Below, in pieces: positions 56,933 to 64,000 of a DNA stretch of 64,000 bases (positions are counted from its first letter, which is position 1; every line of letters starts with the position of its first letter). The translations under genes were made by a program, and so were the position numbers. The DNA comes from Saksenaea vasiformis B4078 (lineage: Eukaryota; Mucoromycota; Mucoromycetes; Mucorales; Saksenaeaceae). The notes under the pieces were generated by a model. That model was given only the letters and a program-made list of their open reading frames with translations. It was not told the DNA's origin and searched no databases. The stretch covers positions 38,318-102,317 of the forward strand of contig JNDT01001146.1 in the NCBI GenBank assembly GCA_000697055.1, read 5' to 3'.

Positions 56933-58913
56933 ATGTCAAATATAGATGAGAACAGGCTCGATGAGGAATTGCTTCATAATGAAGAATATCGCCAAGCGCT
57001 ACTCGATTTGATCCCTAGCTTTGACTCGTTCGAAAATCATAAGGAAAACATACAACCATTAAGGCAGGGTAGACGGGCCACCGTGTTAGCCGCGCTTTTT
57101 TCAGCTGATCCGGGAGAGCGTGAGACAGCCTTGCAGCGATGTCACGAGAACTTTGACAGACAACTCGAATCAATCGATGATCACGATGATCCTCTTGCTG
57201 TGTACGTCAACTATATTCAGTTCACAATGGAAATGTACCCTCAGGGGAATAACGAGGAATCGAACCTCGTCAACCTTTTACACGAGGCTGCAAAGCGTTT
57301 TGAGGATTCAGAACGGTATAGAACGGATATACGATACCTCAACATTTGGTTACAATACGCGAAACACGTGGAGGTGCCGAAAGAGATTTACCTATTTTTA
57401 ATGCAAAAAGACATCGGCCAAAAACTAGCACGATTCTACGAAGAATATGCGGATTACTACGAACGAAGAGGAAAGTGAGTGCCTTATCTCCATAGATAAT
57501 ACCAGATGAACTAAGATCTTGTGTTTAGGTACGATGAAGCGAAGCAGGTATATGACTATGGCATCCAGCACAATGCGGAACCGATCAAACGACTCGAGCG
57601 AAATCAGCAACGCTTTCTTTCTCGCATGGAACAAAGGAAAAAGCTTGGCATAACCAACACTTCATCTAGTCGCGGACGAGAACAAAGACAAAATTTTGAG
57701 CGCTCTGGTCACCGAACCATGCTTGGTCATCGCCTGGATGGTTCTAGTGGACCATCCGTGCCTCATCACGTTTACAACGCAATCCAAAATCAATTATCCC
57801 CAGGTGCTTCAAGGACGCCTCCACGATCATTCGGAAACGCAACACAACGACAGTCATCCACCTCCACAAATGGCGGCTTCTCAGTGTACGTGGACACACC
57901 ACCAACCGCAGAACCGTTTGCAAATATTCGCCCTTCGCCGGCAGAAACTTCCACAGCGCGTAATTCTGAAACATTAAATCTTTTCCCATCAAAACGGCGG
58001 GAAAATCTTCCCACCGTCTCGAAATTTGCAGGGACGACCTTGCCTATGAAGCCTTATACCGCACCGAAAATAGAGAAATTTCTAGTGTACTGCGACAAAG
58101 TCAGTGGAGAAGATGAGTAACTTACGTTGTAACGCTGACTTCTCCTGTAGGATTCTCCAAATGTGCTTGCGAACACTGATCAGTCACCTATCACAAATTC
58201 ACGTTATGCTTATCAGAAGCGTTTTGACCCGCAGCAAGACCCAAAAGCAGTAGCTGCATGGCTGAGCAGCATGAAACCAAAATTCATCCAGACTACGGAT
58301 TCCAAAGGTCGACCAGAATATATTGCTGCCATTGACACACGCTCGACCTCAAGTGACAATGTCAGCTTTGAAGAGGTTCGGGCGCGACAGAAGCGTTATC
58401 AGCTTCCGTCTGCTGGTGAAGGTAACCTGAGTGGGGAAGGATTGTGAGCGATCTAATGAGTCAGCTGCAGAGGATATTGTGGCACGATTCGAAACCTATA
58501 TGCAAAAGACAGAAAGAGCGGATGTTCAGCCAACCGCACAGTACACCACCGAGACTCTTGCTGCAATGGAAATCGTAAATGAGATGTTTCTTCCAAACAA
58601 GGGAAAAGGGCGTGCGAGAGAGGAAGATGAGGACGGTGACAGTATCTGGATACCTGGCGCTGTAAAGATCAAACGAACAAAGACATCAAACGAAAATGAC
58701 GAGCAAGTGAATCACAACCGTCCACGATCACAAAATGAACAGCGTATACCAATGTCAGTAAAAGGCAAAAAGAAAGAAGGCCTTTCCCTTGATGATACGG
58801 GAAGAGATAGCTCTGGAGACGAACCCCAATCGTCAGATAGCTACCAATCCAACGAAACAGAGGAATCTCGGTCAAAGCATCTATCTGAGCCGACGTTGGA
58901 TCGTCGGTACTGA
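56933..58913 (+). CDS. MAD3: spindle assembly checkpoint protein Mad3/BubR1-like
   Basis: Mad3 is part of the mitotic checkpoint complex that inhibits APC/C-Cdc20. Four exons. The start MSNIDENRLDEELLHNEEYR at 56933 is chosen over an upstream Met at 56858 that adds a non-conserved leader. A KEN box is at residues 37-39 within FENHKENIQPLRQGR, the family's canonical context. The Mad3/BUB1 TPR-like region follows (DDPLAVYVNYIQFTMEMYPQ ... RYLNIWLQYAKHVEVPKEIY ... KYDEAKQVYDYGIQHNAEPI). A serine-rich linker leads to KFLVYCDK and, after an intron with a GTCAGT donor, a GLEBS-like NVSFEEVRARQKRY for Bub3 binding. The C-terminus is acidic and basic. There is no kinase domain, so it is Mad3 rather than Bub1. 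Confidence 0.92.
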
Positions 58914-59064
58914 GATGCTTGATGTATATATGTAACGTAAATGTAATCCTCTGATTGAATGGGATGTGTACAAAGAAATAAATAAATAGCGCTACATCTT
59001 AAAAAGACAATGTGAAGGAAGTACCTCCCAGCTTCTCCCAACTACAGTGAGCATCCATTTTTAT

Positions 59065-59850
59065 GTACTGTTTATTGAACACTATTTTACGCTACTCTAA
59101 ATAAATTATGCGTCCGTGGAGAGCCAAATTTGCGCTGAGAGAAAAATAAAATATACGGTCATTAGTTAACGAACTGGCAACCAAAATCATACATTTACTT
59201 ACATCATCTTGAAACCCCCGGTAGACGCATAATTTATTGGAGCAGCATAAAACGGCATTCACGGTTAGTAAATGAAATATGTTTTGATGTCAGTTCACTT
59301 ACCCCCGAAGGGTACTCCTGCCAACTGACAGGGGCCAGCCCCGCACCATAACGGGTGGGGGCGGCGAGTTGGGATCGGCACGGCAAGATGGCCGGCTATT
59401 GTGTTTAACGACCATGAGTCTGAACAATAGACAAAAAGACATGAGGAATCCCGTATGTATAATAAGTCCCAGTACGTACCGGGGATGTAATAGAGAAAAC
59501 AGAGCCAAAGAAAAGAAAAAAGAACCACGCGTTCCTTTAAATACGGATCATTTTGGGTGGAACCTGTCCTTATCGTGAGACATCTTTACTGCTTCTGGTG
59601 GTGATCCTGGGAATCCATCACTGAAGTACCCACAATGCAAAAAAAAAAGGTTTTTGTTTTCAAGGAGACATTTCCTTATCGTGAAACATTTTTACTGCTT
59701 TCCGACGATTTTTGCTGCTTTCGGAAGGACCATCACCGAAGCATTTCAATGCAAAAAACGATGTTATTGCTTCCGTGGAACGTCTTCCTTAACCTTGAGA
59801 CATTTTTGCTGTTTTCCGATAGGGTATTGACACTGTCGGAATCATCTGTG
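59065..59850. repeat. dispersed repeat family, copy C
   Basis: Begins CTGTTTATTGAACACTATTT, then the palindromic module TTTACGCTACTCTAAATAAA..ATGCGTC and GACGCATAATTTATTGGAGC..AGCATAAA (about 59085-59253). TTCACGGTTAGTAAATGAAA follows, then ACCGGGGATG and AAATACGGATCATTTTGGG. It ends in three tandem units built on GAGACAT(C/T)TTTACTGCTT. The last part is almost identical to copy D at 63.9 kb. Confidence 0.75.
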
Positions 59851-60752
59851 TAAACTTTTGTTTTACACGGGCAAGACCAAAGTAGATGAAGCAATAACTT
59901 CAACTCTTCAGATAAATCTTAGGACTTTCCGCCTCCACAAAGAATCTGCGGTCCTTTTATGGATGAATGCAACGTGAGTCGCTGCATCTTTTTTTGAAAT
60001 TTGTTTCACCTCCAGCGAGATCTTCATCCGACATGGGTGTCTGATTCTCTTGAAGAATTTCGCAATTGTAGGGTTTCGATTAGCATACAGCAGAAGTTCG
60101 TGGCCTACATGTCGAGTCGTAGGAGCTTTATCGTTGCTTCTCGTAACTGGGAGAATTTGACATTTCTTTCAATGGGTGGACCCTTTGCAAATCATTCATT
60201 TGCTGGTGAAGTACACCAGTGAGAAATGATTACAAAATCGTGATAGAGTATAACCATCAATTCCTGGACTTTGTTTCATTTCTGTGTAAAATCAAACTTG
60301 GGAGTTGATATCCAGTGTGCTTAGGCAATTCACGATTGGAAGCACTTGCGCGAGAATATTTCGTGCCCCTTTGTGCGTTTATCCGCCGTCTGACATGTCG
60401 CAGTCGAACAAGCAAAAGCCGCGTGTGAGGGCCGACTGTTCAGATTTCCTCTGGAGACGGCCAATTTGCAGACGAAGAAGATAAAAACGTTTTTCCTCTT
60501 TGTGCGCCTATCTTGCATCTGCTACCGTCATACAGTTCTTATTTAGTTTGCATTTCTTATGCTACCTTCCAGAAGCTCGGTGAATACTCCTGCTGGATAT
60601 GAGAAGATTTCGACAGACTTGAAAATTTGACAGCCTTTTAGAATGGTACAGATAGTATACAATATCACTTAAAGTTCGAAGCTCTAAAAGGTCTCGATAG
60701 TGAATCAAATGTGCAATAGAACTTTTCGCAATATTTTATTTTCTCGATATCT
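59851..60752. other. spacer downstream of the Fanzor fragment
   Basis: No gene supported. Short ORFs only. Confidence 0.35.
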
Positions 60753-61640
60753 CTACTGACGTCTGCTGAAAGGGAGCAGTGTTTCTCCGTCCAGCATCGA
60801 GCTGGCCCCTGCGAGAGCGATGTTCATAGCCGCTATCGTGTCTCGATTGTGCGTGGTGAATCTGTGTTTACGGCCAACACACTCTACATTGAAGCAAGTA
60901 GATGAGCCGTTGCTCTTGATTCTTGTCGTCTTTCCATTTTTTGTACACGTTATGGTCGGCCGAACCACCGTCCCGAAGCAATAGGGACACGTTTGAGAAG
61001 ATCTGAATTCGTCAACCATTGCTATAGTGGCATGTCGCCGAAGTAGTCTTCGAAGCCATTTGCCACCTCTTCTGGCATGGCCTTTAATGTTGCTACCCAC
61101 CGCGGTCCCTGCGTTGCCTATGCACATCACAGGGACACCATCCCTTTCTTTCACATAGCTCAATTCCTGTGCCGCTGTGCGGTCGTAAATCTTTGTTTTC
61201 CATAGGGTCGCCGTCCTGCGGCGGCGCTGCTCCCTGGGAGACAGATAAAAATCTCGCAATACCTTTCGGCATTCTCGTGCGACCTACAATTACACATAAA
61301 TCTATGCGTTAACGGTGCCAGTTACTGCATCACGCTTACCCTGTGACAGCGATCTACATCTTCCTCTGAGGACGCGTTCCTCAGAGCGTTCTCCCTCAGC
61401 ACTTTCTCTGCCTCCACGACATCGGCATTTCTGGCCTGTAAGTTATGAATACTAGATAGGTTCCATACTACACTCATACCTTAATTTTATTGCGGAGTCT
61501 TGCAAAATAATGTGTGAGACAACTCTCGTGTAGGGCACTGCTCGTTGTTCTGTGTGCTTTTGGCGGGCGCATAACTAGCTGTCTTTCTGTCGCTGATGTC
61601 AATGCCTCTGCGGCGTGCTCGAAGGATCCTTTATCATTTT
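60753..61640 (-). pseudogene. Fanzor-family nuclease, C-terminal half, 5' part missing or unresolved
   Basis: Exons at 60753-61284, 61340-61435 and from 61480 upward splice cleanly. They read LTSATERQLVMRPPKAHRTT ... ARLRNKIKARNADVVEAEKV ... VARECRKVLRDFYLSPREQR. The catalytic half is intact: VPVMCIGNAGTAVGSNIKGH, ARRGGKWLRRLLRRHATIAM, VDEFRSSQTCPYC with a later CFNVEC (zinc ribbon) and THNRDTIAAMNIALAG (RuvC-III). It ends ETLLPFSRRQ. No RuvC-I motif (GxDPG type) could be found upstream, where the frame meets stops near 61650, so the copy is probably truncated. It differs strongly from the 16-19 kb Fanzor and represents another lineage. Confidence 0.72.
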
Positions 61641-62980
61641 GTTAAAAATGCATTACCGACGTTTGTAATGTTTTGTACCCTCACTGTTTGGTGCAATAAA
61701 TTTCTCGTATAGATTCTTGTGGAAGTTGATGCGATGTTCGGTCATTGCGACTGTAGTGGACATTGTAACTAAAATCTAAGATTTTTCCAGCCTCTTTCTC
61801 CAGTGTACAGTCTACGGCTGAAACATTAGCTAGCTGTTGGTCGCTTTGCCACGACTTGAATACTACGCAAGACATTGAAATCCCTGCGAAAAACGCGAAG
61901 CTTAATCCACCAGATGCCCAACGTTGATCTACCGCAGTTACCAAAGTATTACAGTGTCTCTCGTGTTAATACAGGCCTCGAACTTTCCATCCCTTGTCTA
62001 TTTTCAGCATTTTCGCTGTGACCAAAGAAAAGCTTATGATAATTTTCATTTCCTCGCTAAAGCCCACCTTCAATGTGTTTTTGGAGGGTTAAAACAAAAT
62101 CGGGACGCTTTTGCGCGACATAGAACGCACATATCAGAGAACTCTGACCATTACTATGCCATGTTTTATTGTGTAGAAAGGTACGAAGTAATCAGGGGGT
62201 GAGATTGGCTATCCGCCTACTCTTAACGGAAATCCTTCCTCAGTTCGCCGAGATGATTCTTCAGTTCTCCCTGGGTAACAGCGGATATTTGCTATATCCA
62301 GGCCGGAGGTGATCCGCAATGACCTTTTTCTTTTATTTCATCCCCCGCCTATTTTCAGGTTCTTCACTGTTACCAGGGCCTTGAATTAAAAAGGGAGACA
62401 CTTTATTAGAAACATAGAAATGGTTCTGGTCGTCGAACCTTTTTAGTTGTCACAGGTTTCTCTGGCCGATTTCCTTCGGACAGCTATTAATGGTCCTCTT
62501 AGACGGCCGATACCCATGATCGTCTTCTTGACAGATGTTGTGAATCTCGTGAAGAGTTGAAAACTGATAGTCGAGAGCATGCTCGTAACGGCGGATGTGG
62601 TATATGTGGACTGTCATAGAGTACGTCCTTCAGAAATGCGTTACATAACAGGGAGATCAGGATCGTCTATTTCAGTGAGCTTCTCAATACTGCGGCACCA
62701 ATTATGCCTCATCTCTAACTCGGTGACATTGCAGGAGTATCTCATAAGATAGCGCGGCTAGATCTATCACGGAGACAACTGTTCGTTGAGTATCTTAGTT
62801 CTGAAAAGACTGCATTGCGAACAATAGAGAGACATTGGAAAAAAAATCAATATGTCCAGCCGCTTCAAATGATCTTCTCTTCTCCATCTTTCTTGAAGTT
62901 GTACGAATAACAAACAGGACCTTATCTAAAGTATTGCATAAGCATCTAGCATAATTGAATCATATGATAGCTGATTACGT
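61641..62980. other. spacer upstream of the Fanzor fragment
   Basis: The minus-strand segment 61681-61944 (RWASGGLSFAFFAGISMSCV) may be an eroded 5' part of the Fanzor gene. Two loosely similar blocks (TATTTTCAGCATTTTCGCTG near 62000; TATTTTCAGGTTCTTCACTG near 62350) suggest a diverged duplication. No gene assigned. Confidence 0.3.
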
Positions 62981-63421
62981 TTGCTACTTTGCCTGTACCA
63001 ATACTGTCTATTGAAGAGATCTTTACGCTCCCGCCACGTCGTCGGTCTCCTTGTCCGCGAAGGATACCTGCCCGAACTCACAGATCACCTACAGCAAGCC
63101 CGCATCCCCACCATCACCAACTTTGGCCCCGCCGATCCTATCCACCTCCAAGATCCCGCCTACTCCTCGCCCCCTCCCGCAGAGCGCCAGAAAATCGCCC
63201 TCCACCGCCAACGGCACCACTGCCTTCTCGCACTTGCATCCCTGCAAGATAGCGTGAAGCGCGTGGTCACCCGGCTCTTTGTCTCCCATGGCTGGTTCAC
63301 CACCATGGACCCACTCCACCATTGCCCGACCACACCTTCTCCCCTCACGTCCCCTCCATGGTTCGTACACTTTAGCTTTGCCTTTTCCCTTTGCTCGCAA
63401 GGGTTTTTTTTTTCTACTTAA
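62981..63421 (+). other. GC-rich ORF-bearing block of unknown origin
   Basis: About 63030-63400 is clearly more GC- and C-rich than its surroundings and is open in several frames. The most protein-like plus-strand reading is RHVVGLLVREGYLPELTDHL, then QQARIPTITNFGPADPIHLQ and LLALASLQDSVKRVVTRLFV. No family is recognised. It might be a retroelement piece or a transferred fragment; which strand is coding is not certain. Confidence 0.25.
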
Positions 63422-63499
63422 TCTACGAGGCCGGGCTAGAGCGAATATGCCTTTAGGCGCTGCGCTCACGGCCGTAATAAAAATATAAATTTTCACCAG

Positions 63500-64000
63500 A
63501 TTTCTACGCTAATCTATATAAACTTTGCGTCCATAAGAGGCCACTTTTACGCTAAGAAAAGAATCAAATATGCGTTCGTTAATATATAGGTTGGCAACAA
63601 ATTCATACACTACTTACATCAACGCGGCCCCTCGATGGACGCGAAATTTATATGGACAGCATAAAAATTTGTTCATGGTTAGTAAATGGAATGATACTTG
63701 GATGTCATTTTACTTACCTCATAGGGTATTCCCACAAATTGTAGGTGCCACTCCCGCACCATGTCGGTGGGGTGAGAAACGTTGGTTGATGGGTTCGATG
63801 AGCGGCCAGTTTTATGCTCAACGACCAGAGGTCGAAGTGATAGACAAAAAGTAATGACTTTCTTTGTGTGTGTGTGTGCGTGTGCGTGTTCGTTCGGTCA
63901 ACCCCAGCGTTCTTTTAAATACGGATCATTTTGGGTGGAATCTGTCCTTATCGTGAGACATCTTTACTGCTTCTGGTGGTGATCCTGGGAATCCATCACT
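63500..64000. repeat. dispersed repeat family, copy D (runs off the window)
   Basis: Palindromic module TCTACGCTAATCTATATAAA..TTTGCGTCC and GGACGCGAAATTTATATGGA..CAGCATAAAA (about 63510-63665), then TTCATGGTTAGTAAATGGAA. A GTGTGTGTGTGCGTGTGCGT microsatellite at 63866-63890 replaces the ACCGGGGATG part. The last ~90 bp match copy C (59530-59620) with only one or two differences. Confidence 0.72.

Overview
The window looks like nuclear DNA of a Mucoromycota (probably mucoralean) fungus. It is AT-rich. Its genes are split by short introns of about 40-80 nt with GTAAGT-type donors and YAG acceptors. Its housekeeping proteins are all eukaryotic: NECAP, AMMECR1, G-protein beta, eL36, pyruvate kinase, ARL1, SPOUT1, calmodulin, VPS35 and Mad3. 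No bacterial operons, rRNA, tRNA or CRISPR array was recognised. The lineage is inferred from gene character and from Fanzor and PD-(D/E)xK-like ORFs; no database search was run.

Layout. 0-9.7 kb is a gene-dense block on the minus strand: NECAP, AMMECR1, G-beta, ribosomal protein eL36 and a two-finger C2H2 regulator. 9.78-16.31 kb is a nested transposon region: inverted terminal-type repeats, a decayed transposase start, an intact Tc1-like element, small MITEs, a 332-bp duplication and a PD-(D/E)xK-like ORF. 16.4-19.8 kb is a decayed Fanzor gene, the eukaryotic relative of TnpB. 21-26.4 kb carries pyruvate kinase and a putatively myristoylated methyltransferase, both on plus. 28.6-33.9 kb is a broken Sel1-repeat gene with a palindromic CACTA-type MITE inserted in it. 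35-40 kb carries ARL1, a four-finger C2H2 protein and the SPOUT1-type methyltransferase. 41-44.1 kb is a gene desert, followed by calmodulin. 47.9-51.2 kb is VPS35. 51.8-55.7 kb holds a transposase fragment, a MITE and a PD-(D/E)xK-like gene. 56.9-58.9 kb is the spindle checkpoint gene Mad3. 59-64 kb is repeats and a second, better preserved Fanzor fragment.

How the parts relate. The housekeeping genes are independent units. NECAP, ARL1 and VPS35 all act in endosome, Golgi or clathrin traffic, but nothing suggests functional clustering. The accessory stretches are mobile-element graveyards. They hold several element types: Tc1/mariner with TA duplications, a CACTA-like MITE with a 3-bp duplication, two Fanzor families, and a dispersed repeat family with at least four copies. 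The most unusual content is the pair of divergent Fanzor loci, the exactly datable MITE insertion in the Sel1 gene, and two PD-(D/E)xK-like ORFs of unknown function.
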